DNA from: Methylobacillus methanolivorans
GTDB lineage: Bacteria; Pseudomonadota; Gammaproteobacteria; Burkholderiales; Methylophilaceae
Length of the DNA: 64,000 nt
NCBI RefSeq assembly: GCF_044751345.1
Contig: NZ_JBIWXY010000001.1
Coordinates: forward strand, 1-64,000
Direction: 5' to 3'
The notes under the pieces are model-generated. The model was not told where the DNA came from. It was given only the letters and a program-made list of their open reading frames with translations, and ran no database searches. A program made the translations under genes and the position numbers. Shown here piece by piece: positions 17,663-25,969 of this stretch (within the stretch, counting starts at the first letter, position 1; the number at the start of each line of letters is the position of its first letter).

Positions 17663-19147
17663 TTACCAAGGAGTCGACGCTTTTTTTAATGCCTTCCAGA
17701 GATTAGGCAAGTCAGCCGTATGACGCTTTTCGCGCTTGCGGGCAGCTTGTTGCCAGATTGGCAATACAGGCACTAGGCCAGGATTGCGTTTGCTCATGCG
17801 TTCCAGTGTCTGGCTGGTAACGGCAGTATCGTTCAATGTGCCGAGGTTAGCTTGCAAGCCACTGAGCGTGCTGAGTAGCTTGGCTGCCTGTTTTCCTGAC
17901 TTCTTCCCTTGATAGAGTGGGGTGAAAAGCTCCAAGGCGTAGCGCAGGCGCCGTGTCAATATGCGTAGTTGGTGCCGTTGCTCGGTGGAGAGCTTATCCA
18001 GTTGCTTGCCTTGTTTGAACAGTTTTTTGTGGGTGCGTTGCAGGTGTGAGCTGGCAGTGCGTGATAACTTGGGGTGGCCGATGGGTAATCCGCAGGCAAA
18101 CAAGTAGCCCAATGTCAGCAGCAAGTGCTGATAACGTGATTGTCTCAATCCATTACGCAGGGTGCTGTATGCGCGCTTTTGTGCACTGCTGACATGGGCT
18201 TGCGCCTTGTGCAATACATCAGTGGATAGCTTGAGGCTGGGTAGGGTCTCATGCAGCAATACATCCAGGTCACGTGCCTTGGCCAGCAAGGAATTAAGCC
18301 AGTCAATCTCGTCATTGATGGTATCATTGTTGATGCCGAAGGCTTTGAGGGTTACTTTTAGACGCCTCAAAGCAACCCGCATCTGGTGTACGCCCTCGGG
18401 GTCGTCACCCTGAATGGCAATCGCTTGATTGCTTTGCAGGTGTCGCAAGCATTCCCAGCCAGCTTTGGCAAAGGCATCGCTGGGCTGATCGGTAGCGGTC
18501 AGGCCTGCTGGCTTGGCTTTGGAGGGCAGCTGCGGGAACTGGCGATAATAAGCATAGCCGCGTTGTGCTTTGCTGACGTTTTCTATCGTCAGCGCTATAT
18601 CGGATTGCAGCTCCAGCGCCAGCGCAAACAATTGCTCTATCTTGCCATCTTTCAGTTCCAACTCAATTTCAATCAGCGGCTCTTGATGCTTGCCGGCAAT
18701 GAGTAGGCCATCATCCAGCGATAGTTCGATATGGCTGCCCTGGTAATCCAACTGCCATTCGGTACGCCGCATATCGGTAGTAAAAATGGGTTGTAAGCCT
18801 TGGCGCAGCATGGGATCGTCAAAAATAGGTGTGAGGCTGGGGTCGGTAATCTTGGTGTAGTCGGGTTCGCCCTTGGAGATAATGTCTTCCCATTCCAAGC
18901 GCTGGTGCAACCCCGCCAGCGAGTGCCCTGCGGCCTTGACTGCCTGGAACCAGCCGCCAGACATGCGCCTGACGCGCAAGCTGACACGTTGGTCAAATAG
19001 CTGCAAGTCGGGCGTATCGTAGTAGGTGCTTACCAATCGACGCGTAATGGCCTTGCCGGTCAGGTATTTGCGAATGGCGGCATGGCGGCGCAGGTGAGGA
19101 ATATCCTCTTTGGCAATGCGCAGCTTGAGCTCGATCTCGTTAGGCAT
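17663..19147 (-). CDS. CYTH-CHAD domain protein (inorganic triphosphatase-like)
   Basis: 494 residues in two parts. The N-terminal CYTH domain starts with MPNEIELKLRI (the EXEXK-type signature) and acts on triphosphates in this superfamily. The C-terminal CHAD domain (about 220-490) is a helical bundle with conserved His and basic residues (VHQMRVALRRLKVTLKAF, HQLRILTRRLRYALELF) that binds polyphosphate. The frame is open to 19183, but CAGGAG lies 6 nt before the ATG at 19147, and that start restores the EXEXK motif at the N-terminus and removes the overlap with the upstream parA-like gene. Probably a polyphosphate-associated triphosphatase. Confidence 0.88.
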   Translation of the reverse strand: MPNEIELKLRIAKEDIPHLRRHAAIRKYLTGKAITRRLVSTYYDTPDLQLFDQRVSLRVRRMSGGWFQAVKAAGHSLAGLHQRLEWEDIISKGEPDYTKITDPSLTPIFDDPMLRQGLQPIFTTDMRRTEWQLDYQGSHIELSLDDGLLIAGKHQEPLIEIELELKDGKIEQLFALALELQSDIALTIENVSKAQRGYAYYRQFPQLPSKAKPAGLTATDQPSDAFAKAGWECLRHLQSNQAIAIQGDDPEGVHQMRVALRRLKVTLKAFGINNDTINDEIDWLNSLLAKARDLDVLLHETLPSLKLSTDVLHKAQAHVSSAQKRAYSTLRNGLRQSRYQHLLLTLGYLFACGLPIGHPKLSRTASSHLQRTHKKLFKQGKQLDKLSTEQRHQLRILTRRLRYALELFTPLYQGKKSGKQAAKLLSTLSGLQANLGTLNDTAVTSQTLERMSKRNPGLVPVLPIWQQAARKREKRHTADLPNLWKALKKASTPW

Positions 19148-19163
19148 GGTGTACTCCTGATGA

Positions 19164-19796
19164 TTATTTTTGTTTGCTGGCATTCACCAGCCAATGCAAG
19201 AGCGGAGCCCATTGCTGCAAATCGCGGCTGACTTGGGATGGCCTAATATCAAATAGGCTGGCACCTTGCTCTGCAGCTAAGGCGTATACCTGGGCGTTAC
19301 GCAGATTGCCGACTGAAGGAAAGCCGGATTTCGCCAGGAACTCTTGCAGTGCTTGCGCAGCGCGGGTGCGGTTATCTACACGCATGCCGATCATGGCGAC
19401 AAAGGTTTTGCCTTTGCGCACGGATTTTTCTTCTTGTAGCACTTCGAGGAAATCACGGGTCGCCCCCATGTCAAAAGCAGAGGGCTGCATAGGCACAATA
19501 ACGAAGTGTGCATCCTTGACAGCTTGGCTTAATCTGTCGCCGCGTAATCCTGCCGGGGAGTCCACGATGGTCCAGTCTGCACTCAGGCTGTTGGTGTATT
19601 GGCTACGACCGTCTTGTCCATGAATCAATGGCAGCTTGTAGGGCCTGCGTTCCAGCCATTGCAGTGCAGAGCGCTGTCTATCCATGTCAGAAAGCACGAC
19701 ATGTTTGCCACGGCTGGCAAAATAACCTGCCAGGTTGGTGGCCAAGGTGGTTTTACCACTGCCCCCTTTGGGGTTGGCAATCAGGACGGTGCTCAC
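19164..19796 (-). CDS. ParA-family ATPase (short orphan type)
   Basis: A 210-residue ParA/MinD ATPase with Walker A KGGSGKTTLATNLA (residues 10-23), A' motif DMDRQRS (about 38-44) and the B-type VDSPAGLRGD region. No ParB. The gene lies immediately upstream of the CYTH-CHAD gene on the same strand (16 nt to its chosen start) and downstream of sixA, so all three may be co-transcribed. Small ParA orphans of this kind position non-DNA cargo in some bacteria; in this neighbourhood a polyphosphate-related cargo is a speculation. Confidence 0.85.
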   Translation of the reverse strand: MSTVLIANPKGGSGKTTLATNLAGYFASRGKHVVLSDMDRQRSALQWLERRPYKLPLIHGQDGRSQYTNSLSADWTIVDSPAGLRGDRLSQAVKDAHFVIVPMQPSAFDMGATRDFLEVLQEEKSVRKGKTFVAMIGMRVDNRTRAAQALQEFLAKSGFPSVGNLRNAQVYALAAEQGASLFDIRPSQVSRDLQQWAPLLHWLVNASKQK

Positions 19797-19862
19797 ATGG
19801 GCTCCTGTTGAAACGGGCGCAGGGGAAATTGGTACATAGGAAATGCGATATTCATATCCAAG

Positions 19863-20315
19863 TTAGATCAATTCGGGGGTAACCATGGCTCGTAACACGG
19901 TCTGCTCTTCTTCGCCGCGTCTGCGATTGGCAATCCACCAGATTGCGCCTTTTTTCACGCTCCAGTATTGCATGCGGCGTGTCATGGCATAGGCCGCTGC
20001 CATGCCTAGCGTTGGCTGGTGGCCGATAATCAGTACGTTGTCCTGGCCTAGCGGCCAGCCAGCAGCATCGAGTAGCACCTGAGGCGATGAGCCCGGAGCA
20101 AGCTCGTCCAAAGTGGTAAACTCCATGCCAAGAGCACTGGCGGTTTGCTGTGTGCGTGTTGCTGGGCTAGCCAGGATGCGTATATTGGCCGGCATATGTT
20201 GTTTCAGCCAGGCTGCCATTTTTGCGGCCTGCTGTTCACCCTTGGGAGTAAGCTTGCGTGCAAGATCGGGAAAGCCTTCTTCGGCTTCAGCGTGACGCCA
20301 TAAAATAATATCCAT
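19863..20315 (-). CDS. sixA: SixA-type phosphohistidine phosphatase
   Basis: Histidine-phosphatase superfamily protein of about 150 residues. The catalytic RHAE is at residues 7-10 (LWRHAEAEEG), the second conserved part is SPATRTQQTA, and the late catalytic His is in IIGHQPTLGMAA. SixA removes phosphate from phosphohistidine in HPt or PTS proteins. The frame is open to 20360; the internal ATG at 20315 is preferred because it places the RHAE motif at the N-terminus as in E. coli SixA. It is divergent from the gene at 20388. Confidence 0.85.
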   Translation of the reverse strand: MDIILWRHAEAEEGFPDLARKLTPKGEQQAAKMAAWLKQHMPANIRILASPATRTQQTASALGMEFTTLDELAPGSSPQVLLDAAGWPLGQDNVLIIGHQPTLGMAAAYAMTRRMQYWSVKKGAIWWIANRRRGEEEQTVLRAMVTPELI

Positions 20316-20387
20316 AACCCTGTTGCTAAGCTGAAAATGTCCTTCTATCTTAGCGCTCAACCTGCTTCATGACAAAGTGACATCTGT

Positions 20388-21359
20388 GTGAAATTACAAA
20401 TCCTACTTTCTGATCCTGCTGATGCTTTGCCTGCGATGGCGGCTGATCAAGCCTTGCTACAGATGATGGCAAGAGGTGAGAAACAATGGCTGGATATGGG
20501 GAGGGAAGTTTACTTGTGCCAGCAATTTGGCGTGTCAAAGCAGCAGGATTGGCCAATGGCGGCATTGGCGCGCCTGGGGGCTGGTTTGCCTGCCGATCAT
20601 GCTTATTGGATGTTAGTTAGTCCTGTGCATTTGCTGTTACAGCGTGATTCTTTTGCCTTGAGCCAACCCGCACCCTTGGCATTGAGTATTGATGAATGTG
20701 AGGCCTTACGGAATAGCTTGAACCGGCATTTTGAAGGCGAAGGCTTGGAGTTCATGCCGGGCGCTCAAGGTCATTGGCATCTAAGGCTGCAATCCATGCC
20801 AGCATTAGCGACCACCCCTATCGGGATGGTCGCTGGGCGAGATATTACGAGCTGGATGCCGCAGGGTGATGACGCGCAGCGTTGGCGGCAGTTGACCAAT
20901 GAAATGCAGATGTTGTTGTTCAGTCATGAGGTCAATCAGGCGCGGGAAGCGCGTGGCGAGCTTGCCGCCAATAGTGTCTGGCTGCACGGCGGCGGAATCC
21001 TGCCAGGCACGGGCCAGTCTCTAAACTGTGCCGTCTATAGCGAGGATGTCAGCGTCAAAGGGTTGGCCATATTGGCAGGCCTGCGCCATGCTACGGACAC
21101 CAATCTGCACGCAGTGTTGCAAGATGCTCAAGAGCGCGCCGTAGTACAGTCTGCCTATACGAACTTAGGGGCTGGCTGGAGTAGTGTGTGCTGGCAGGCT
21201 CTGCGGGCCAGGCGTCTACAGCAGCTTGATCTTTATTTTTCCTGGTTTGATCGCATGCTGCATGTGCGGCTCAAGCCTATGGATGTGTATAAATTCTGGC
21301 GTAAGCCAATAGCATTAGAAGCGTATTTTGATGGTTCAGATCATACAAAGAAATATTGA
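20388..21359 (+). CDS. RpfE-like / 'phosphoglycerate mutase'-annotated conserved protein
   Basis: A 323-residue cytoplasmic protein starting with GTG at 20388. It resembles conserved betaproteobacterial proteins found upstream of recJ and often annotated as RpfE-type regulator or cofactor-independent phosphoglycerate mutase-like; the central SVWLHGGGILPG segment is typical. I see no metal-binding Asp/His set that would support true mutase activity, so the enzymatic label is doubtful. Its 3' end overlaps the start of recJ by about 29 nt, implying coupled translation. Confidence 0.7.
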   Translation: MKLQILLSDPADALPAMAADQALLQMMARGEKQWLDMGREVYLCQQFGVSKQQDWPMAALARLGAGLPADHAYWMLVSPVHLLLQRDSFALSQPAPLALSIDECEALRNSLNRHFEGEGLEFMPGAQGHWHLRLQSMPALATTPIGMVAGRDITSWMPQGDDAQRWRQLTNEMQMLLFSHEVNQAREARGELAANSVWLHGGGILPGTGQSLNCAVYSEDVSVKGLAILAGLRHATDTNLHAVLQDAQERAVVQSAYTNLGAGWSSVCWQALRARRLQQLDLYFSWFDRMLHVRLKPMDVYKFWRKPIALEAYFDGSDHTKKY

Positions 21360-23025
21360 GCAGGATGCCTATGAAACCTTGGTCAATGGAGGTGTGCGAC
21401 CTACCATGGCGAGGTTGCTGGCAGCTCGTGGTGTGCGCGATATCAGCCAGATGGAAGCCAGTCTGGCGCGTTTGATCCCGCCAGAGCGATTAACAGGTAA
21501 CCGTGAAATGGCGGTGCTGTTGGCCGATGCAATTGCGGCAGGTAAGCGCATCATGGTGGTCGGGGATTACGACGCTGACGGTGCCACTGCCACTGCGGTA
21601 GCGGTAAAGGGATTGCGCAGCATGGGTGCGATTGTGGATTTCCTCGTGCCTAACCGTTTTGAATATGGCTATGGCTTGACGCCAGAAATTGTTGCACTGG
21701 CTGCGAGCCAGCATCCTGATCTGATCTTGACCGTGGATAATGGCATTGCCAGCGTCGATGGGGTGGAAGCCGCGCGAGGGCTGGGCATACCGGTACTGGT
21801 AACGGACCACCATTTGCCCGGGGATACCACGCCGCAAGCAGCCTGCATTGTTAACCCAAACCAGCATGGATGCGACTTCCCCAGCAAGCACTTGGCTGGT
21901 GTGGGCGTGATGTTTTATGTGCTGCTCGCACTACGCGCTGAGCTGCGCCGTAGGGGTGTTTTTGATGCAGGCTCTGAACCTAACTTGACCGAGCTTCTGG
22001 ATTTAGTGGCATTGGGGACGGTGGCTGACCTGGTACGGTTGGATGATAACAACCGTATTTTGGTCGAGCAGGGCTTGCGCCGTATTCGTGCTGGCAAGTG
22101 CAGCCCTGGCATATTGGCCTTGTTTGAGGTGGCAGGGCGTGAATATGCCAAGGCTAACCCACAGGATTTGGGATTCAGTATTGGCCCGCGCCTCAACGCT
22201 GCTGGCCGCCTGGATGACATGACCTTGGGTATTGCCTGCCTGCTGGAGCAGGATATGGCAGTGGCCAAGCAGATGGCGCAACAATTGCATGAGCTAAACC
22301 AGGAGCGGCGTAATATCGAGGCCGATATGCAGGATGATGCGATGGCCGTTCTGGATGAGATCGATGCGACTGGACGCTATAGTCTTAGCCTGTTTCAGGA
22401 AGGATGGCATCAGGGTGTCATCGGTATTCTCGCCTCTCGCATCAAGGAGCGTTTTCATCGGCCTGTGATTGCTTTTGCCTCTGCGGGTGATGGCATTGTT
22501 AAAGGCTCGGGGCGCTCAATTCCCGGGTTGCACTTGCGTGATGCCCTTGATTTGGTTTCCAAGCGAGAGCCGGGCTTGCTGTTGAAGTTTGGCGGACATG
22601 CCATGGCTGCGGGCTTGAGCATACGCGAGCAAGATTTTCCACGCTTTAGTACAGTGTTTGAACAAGTGGTTGCAGGGTTGTTGACCCCTCAGCAGTTGGA
22701 GGCGGTAATCGAGGTGGATGGTTCATTGTCATCGGACGATGCCAGCCTGGAGATGGCTTATGCTCTGGAGCGCCAAGTCTGGGGTCAGGGATTCCCCCCT
22801 CCTGTTTTTCTGGATGAGTTCCGCGTGGTGAATCAGCGTATTGTCGGGGAGCGTCACCTCAAGTTGAGCCTGGAAAAATCAGGGCAGGTATTCGATGCGA
22901 TTTTTTTCAGGCAGGAAGAGTTTCTACCCGAACAGGTGGAGCTGGTCTATCAGGTGCAAGTCAACGAATTTCGTGGGGCGCAGACACTGCAATTGTGCTT
23001 ACAACATTGGCAGGTACCAGGCTAG
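21331..23025 (+). CDS. recJ: Single-stranded-DNA-specific exonuclease RecJ
   Basis: 5'-3' ssDNA exonuclease acting in recombination repair and mismatch repair. About 564 residues. DHH-superfamily motifs are clear: VVGDYDADGATATAVAV (motif I), LTVDNGIAS (II), VTDHHLPGD (DHH, III), NPNQ, and the DHHA1 domain with GSGRSIPGLHLRDAL and KFGGHAMAAGLS. A TTG lies one codon upstream of ATG 21331; either could serve. The start lies within the preceding gene. Confidence 0.95.
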   Translation: MVQIIQRNIEQDAYETLVNGGVRPTMARLLAARGVRDISQMEASLARLIPPERLTGNREMAVLLADAIAAGKRIMVVGDYDADGATATAVAVKGLRSMGAIVDFLVPNRFEYGYGLTPEIVALAASQHPDLILTVDNGIASVDGVEAARGLGIPVLVTDHHLPGDTTPQAACIVNPNQHGCDFPSKHLAGVGVMFYVLLALRAELRRRGVFDAGSEPNLTELLDLVALGTVADLVRLDDNNRILVEQGLRRIRAGKCSPGILALFEVAGREYAKANPQDLGFSIGPRLNAAGRLDDMTLGIACLLEQDMAVAKQMAQQLHELNQERRNIEADMQDDAMAVLDEIDATGRYSLSLFQEGWHQGVIGILASRIKERFHRPVIAFASAGDGIVKGSGRSIPGLHLRDALDLVSKREPGLLLKFGGHAMAAGLSIREQDFPRFSTVFEQVVAGLLTPQQLEAVIEVDGSLSSDDASLEMAYALERQVWGQGFPPPVFLDEFRVVNQRIVGERHLKLSLEKSGQVFDAIFFRQEEFLPEQVELVYQVQVNEFRGAQTLQLCLQHWQVPG

Positions 23026-23039
23026 GTAAGGTGTTCGCG

Positions 23040-23067
23040 TTGACCAGTCTCATGGCTGCACTATAAT
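23040..23067 (+). promoter_or_regulatory. Predicted sigma-70 promoter for tpiA-secG
   Basis: TTGACC (23040-23045), a 16-nt spacer, and a consensus TATAAT (23062-23067), 84 nt upstream of tpiA. This would drive tpiA, secG and tRNA-Leu. Confidence 0.65.
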
Positions 23068-23150
23068 AATATTCAATTAAAAATATTCACTAAGCATATC
23101 CGGCCAGATTAAAACGGATATCAAATACAATCTCGGGTTTCTATATATAT

Positions 23151-23903
23151 ATGCGTCGCAAGCTGGTTGTCGGCAATTGGAAAATGAATGGCAACCTTGC
23201 TCAGAACAACAGGTTGCTGGAGAAACTCGCGCATGGCTTGCAGGATGTCAGCCAAGTCGATATCGCTGTTTGCGTTCCTTATCCCTATTTATTCCAGGCA
23301 CAGCAAATCTTGGCCAACACCAACATTGCCTGGGGTGCGCAAAACGTGGCTAAGCACGAGAATGGTGCTTATACAGGTGAGGTGAGTGCCGCCATGCTCA
23401 AGGAGTTTGGTGTCAGCTATGTCATCGTTGGGCATTCAGAGCGCAGTGATGCTTATTGTGAGAGCGATGCCAATATCGCCGACAAATTTGCGATCGCCAA
23501 ACATCACGGCCTCATCCCGATTTTTTGCGTTGGTGAGACCTTGCAAGAAAGAGAGTCGGGGGTCATGGAGTATGCCATTGCCAATCAGCTGGATTCGATC
23601 CTCTCGGTTTCCGGTGGGGCATTGCTTGATCAAGCTGTCATTGCCTATGAGCCTGTCTGGGCGATTGGCACCAACAGAACGGCTACGCCTGATCAGGCGC
23701 GTGCGGCACATTCCTTCATCCGTGAGCGTATTGCTGCACAACATCCCGGAGCCGCTGAAACGGTAAGAATCATCTATGGGGGTAGCGTAAATCCGAGAAA
23801 TGCGGCACAATTGCTGTCTATGCCGGATATAGACGGCGGATTAATCGGCAGGTGTTCATTGGATGCCGATGATTTTGAAAGTATTTGTCGTGCTGCTTGC
23901 TGA
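23151..23903 (+). CDS. tpiA: Triosephosphate isomerase
   Basis: Interconverts dihydroxyacetone phosphate and glyceraldehyde 3-phosphate, also needed in the ribulose monophosphate cycle of methylotrophs. A 250-residue TIM barrel: NWKMNG (residues 9-14), catalytic His in VIVGHSERS (about 93-98), catalytic Glu in AYEPVWAIGT (about 165-174), and the phosphate-binding IYGGSVNPRNA and GGLIGRCSL near the end. The ATG follows TATATATATA with no visible Shine-Dalgarno. Confidence 0.96.
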   Translation: MRRKLVVGNWKMNGNLAQNNRLLEKLAHGLQDVSQVDIAVCVPYPYLFQAQQILANTNIAWGAQNVAKHENGAYTGEVSAAMLKEFGVSYVIVGHSERSDAYCESDANIADKFAIAKHHGLIPIFCVGETLQERESGVMEYAIANQLDSILSVSGGALLDQAVIAYEPVWAIGTNRTATPDQARAAHSFIRERIAAQHPGAAETVRIIYGGSVNPRNAAQLLSMPDIDGGLIGRCSLDADDFESICRAAC

Positions 23904-23935
23904 TTGATCAGTTAGGCAGGGGATTTAAGAGAAAA

Positions 23936-24271
23936 ATGGAAACAATCGTAACCGTCATTCATGTCATTGCAGCGCTGGGCGTAGTTGGCCTGGTCTTGTT
24001 GCAGCATGGTAAGGGTGCTGATATGGGCGCTGCATTTGGTAGTGGCGCTTCCGGCAGTCTGTTTGGTGTTAGTGGCTCATCCAACTTCATGAGTCGTGCA
24101 ACGGCTATCTGTGTCGCCGTCTTTTTCGTGACCAGCATGAGTCTTGCCTATTTGACCAGTCATCGTTCTGACCAAGGCAGTGTGGTGCAGAAGTCTGTGG
24201 TAAAATCAGCGCCCGTTTCTGATGTGCCTAAGGCAGCTGAGCCTACATCGGCAAAGGATGTACCTCAGTAA
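23936..24271 (+). CDS. secG: Preprotein translocase subunit SecG
   Basis: Inner-membrane subunit of the SecYEG export channel. 111 residues from ATG 23936: first membrane helix at residues 3-21 (IVTVIHVIAALGVVGLVLL), a Gly/Ser-rich cytoplasmic loop (GAAFGSGASGSLFG), second helix at about 52-72, then a polar tail. The frame is open upstream into tpiA, but the ATG at 23936 gives the standard SecG N-terminus. tpiA-secG-tRNA-Leu is a widespread proteobacterial order. Confidence 0.93.
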   Translation: METIVTVIHVIAALGVVGLVLLQHGKGADMGAAFGSGASGSLFGVSGSSNFMSRATAICVAVFFVTSMSLAYLTSHRSDQGSVVQKSVVKSAPVSDVPKAAEPTSAKDVPQ

Positions 24272-24297
24272 TTAATAGTTTTAGGGTCTTGGCCCAT

Positions 24298-24382
24298 GCC
24301 GTCGTGGTGGAATTGGTAGACACGCTATCTTGAGGGGGTAGTGGCGAAAGCCGTGTGAGTTCGAGTCTCACCGTCGGCACCA
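24298..24382 (+). tRNA. tRNA-Leu (anticodon GAG)
   Basis: An 85-nt class II tRNA with encoded CCA (24380-24382). Anticodon loop TTGAGGG gives anticodon GAG; stem CTATC/GGTAG, D-arm GTGGAATTGGTAGACAC, long variable arm GGCGAAAGCC, T-arm GTGAG-TTCGAGT-CTCAC. The acceptor strands GCCGTCG and CGTCGGC pair at six of seven positions; position 5 opposes T to T. The 3' half is the attachment site of the element that follows, so this end came from the element when it integrated. Confidence 0.93.
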
Positions 24383-24452
24383 ATATATAAAAGCTGGTTG
24401 TATCACAGCATCTCAAAGCCCGCATGTAACCTAGAGTTTGGCGGGTTTTTTC
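24360..24452 (+). repeat. attL: tRNA 3' end plus terminator, left copy
   Basis: Starts in the T-arm (TTCGAGTCTCACCGTCGGC-ACCA) and ends with a 34-nt block (24419-24452, beginning CCCGCATGTAACC) that recurs identically at 30781-30814. The block also forms a hairpin (CCCGC/GCGGG) followed by TTTTTT, the tRNA terminator. Confidence 0.85.
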
Positions 24453-24492
24453 TTTTCAGGCTGTCTCATCTCGTCTCAAGAAATCTCTTGCT

Positions 24493-24533
24493 TTTGGGTA
24501 CTTGTTTGGGTACTTTATATTCAAGTACCCAAA
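24493..24533. repeat. Integrase arm-site-like repeats, left end
   Basis: The 11-mer TTTGGGTACTT occurs at 24493-24503 and 24505-24515, and inverted (AAGTACCCAAA) at 24523-24533, directly upstream of the integrase gene at 24558. The same 11-mer occurs at 30649-30659 near the right end. Such an arrangement fits arm-type binding sites of the integrase and possible self-repression of int. Confidence 0.65.
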
Positions 24534-24557
24534 TCATGCCCACTTTGAGATTGTCCC

Positions 24558-25841
24558 ATGCCAAAACTTGCCAAGCAGCTAACAGACCCCGCAGCCCGGA
24601 AAGCCATCATCAAGCCGGAGCCTTACACCTTGGCTTCTGGTAATGGCCTTTTTCTCCTGGTTCTACCCACTGGCTCGAAGCAATGGCAAGTGCGTTACCG
24701 AACACCAGAAGGGCAGCGTAGCAAAAAGATAATTGGGATTTATCCCGATGTATCTATAGCGCAGGCTCATGTGCTGGCTGATGGCCTGCACCAAGCCGCG
24801 CGTATGGGCCTGGAAGTGACCGGCCTATATGATGACCTCAAGGCAAAAAGAAAATCCACCACAGATGCAGAGATTGAGGCCCAAAGGCAAGAGCAAGATA
24901 GGTTGCAGCATTGCTTCACGGTTATTTCTGATAGGTGGCTGGATGACCGAAGGGCTGGATGGCAAAAGGCAACCTATGACAAAAACCAATTCATTGTCAG
25001 AAAGAAGTTGCAGCCAGGCATTGGCAACCTTGATGTACGGACAATGGCCAGTAAGGATGTGGTGGACTTGTTGCGTGAGATTGCGGCTCAAACACCATCT
25101 ATTGCGCCCAAGGCCAGGCAATGCATCAATGGCGTGATTGAGTATTGCATCTTGCGTGGCTTGAGAGGGGATGACCAAGTATTGCGCCTGAAAGGTGTAT
25201 TCCCAAAGCTCAAGGGTGGGCATATGCCAGCAATTACAAAGTATCAAGAGATAGGTGCATTGATGCGGGCAATAGATGCATATCCGGGTCGCGTAGTTAG
25301 ATGTGCATTGCTACTGGCAGCGTACACAGCCTTGCGCCCCGGAGTGGTGGCGAGTGCCAAATGGGAGGAAATGGATTTAGAGCAGGGCGAGTGGCATATC
25401 CCCGGAAAGGAAGCGGATGGCTCAAACCGGATGAAAACAGGCAATGACCATATTGTGAGTCTACCTACACAGGCATTGGAAGCACTCAAGGAAATGCAGC
25501 AATTCGCTGGTGGGCCGTTTGTGTTTCCTGGTGTAGGCAATCGGAACAATCCTCACATTCACCGGGATGCGCTATCTAAAGCGCTTCGTGATATGGGTTT
25601 TGCGGGCAAGCACAGTACCCACGGTTTCAGGGCAATGTTGCGCACGGTGGCAAGAGAAAGGCTTAAGGTGGATTTAGACGTACTGGAAGCCCAGCTTGCG
25701 CACGCCAAGAAAGACCAGATACAAAGTGCTTATGACCGTACGGATTTTGCAGAGGAGCGGAAATCGGTTATGCAGGCATGGGCTGATTATTTGGATGAAC
25801 TCAAGGTCGGTGCGCAAGTGATTCAACTCAAGCAGGCATGA
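24558..25841 (+). CDS. int: Tyrosine-recombinase integrase of the tRNA-Leu island
   Basis: A 427-residue integrase of the P4/DUF4102 type. N-terminal DUF4102-like domain (residues about 1-95, with GLFLLVLPTGSKQW and KKIIGIYPDVSIAQA), a SAM-like core-binding domain (about 118-205), and the catalytic domain with Arg260 (AYTALRPG), a probable Lys293, His355-xx-Arg358 (STHGFR), His382 (QLAHAKKD) and the nucleophile Tyr392 (SAYDRTDF). All catalytic residues are present, so it appears intact. It lies 176 nt after the tRNA, reading away from it. Confidence 0.93.
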   Translation: MPKLAKQLTDPAARKAIIKPEPYTLASGNGLFLLVLPTGSKQWQVRYRTPEGQRSKKIIGIYPDVSIAQAHVLADGLHQAARMGLEVTGLYDDLKAKRKSTTDAEIEAQRQEQDRLQHCFTVISDRWLDDRRAGWQKATYDKNQFIVRKKLQPGIGNLDVRTMASKDVVDLLREIAAQTPSIAPKARQCINGVIEYCILRGLRGDDQVLRLKGVFPKLKGGHMPAITKYQEIGALMRAIDAYPGRVVRCALLLAAYTALRPGVVASAKWEEMDLEQGEWHIPGKEADGSNRMKTGNDHIVSLPTQALEALKEMQQFAGGPFVFPGVGNRNNPHIHRDALSKALRDMGFAGKHSTHGFRAMLRTVARERLKVDLDVLEAQLAHAKKDQIQSAYDRTDFAEERKSVMQAWADYLDELKVGAQVIQLKQA

Positions 25842-25884
25842 TGTAAACACCCTGCAACATTGAAGCCGCACAATATCAGCTTAC

Positions 25885-25946
25885 AACCGCGCCTAGCTCG
25901 ACGGAGCGAAAAATGGATGCCCATCCATCCCGGCGCGGTTTTCATT
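25885..25946 (+). terminator. Terminator-like structured hairpin after int
   Basis: AACCGCGCC (25885-25893) pairs with GGCGCGGTT (25932-25940), followed by TTCATTTT; within the loop ATGGATG (25913-25919) pairs with CATCCAT (25922-25928). The two-tier structure ends about 100 nt after the integrase. The ATG at 25913 is buried in the inner hairpin, which argues against its use as a start. Confidence 0.65.
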
Positions 25947-25969
25947 TTCTGGGCAATGCAAGGGCAAGC

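Noticed and set aside
20388..21359. True cofactor-independent phosphoglycerate mutase
   Set aside because: The protein is about 320 residues and shows none of the metal-ligand motifs of iPGM; the label is a legacy of annotation.
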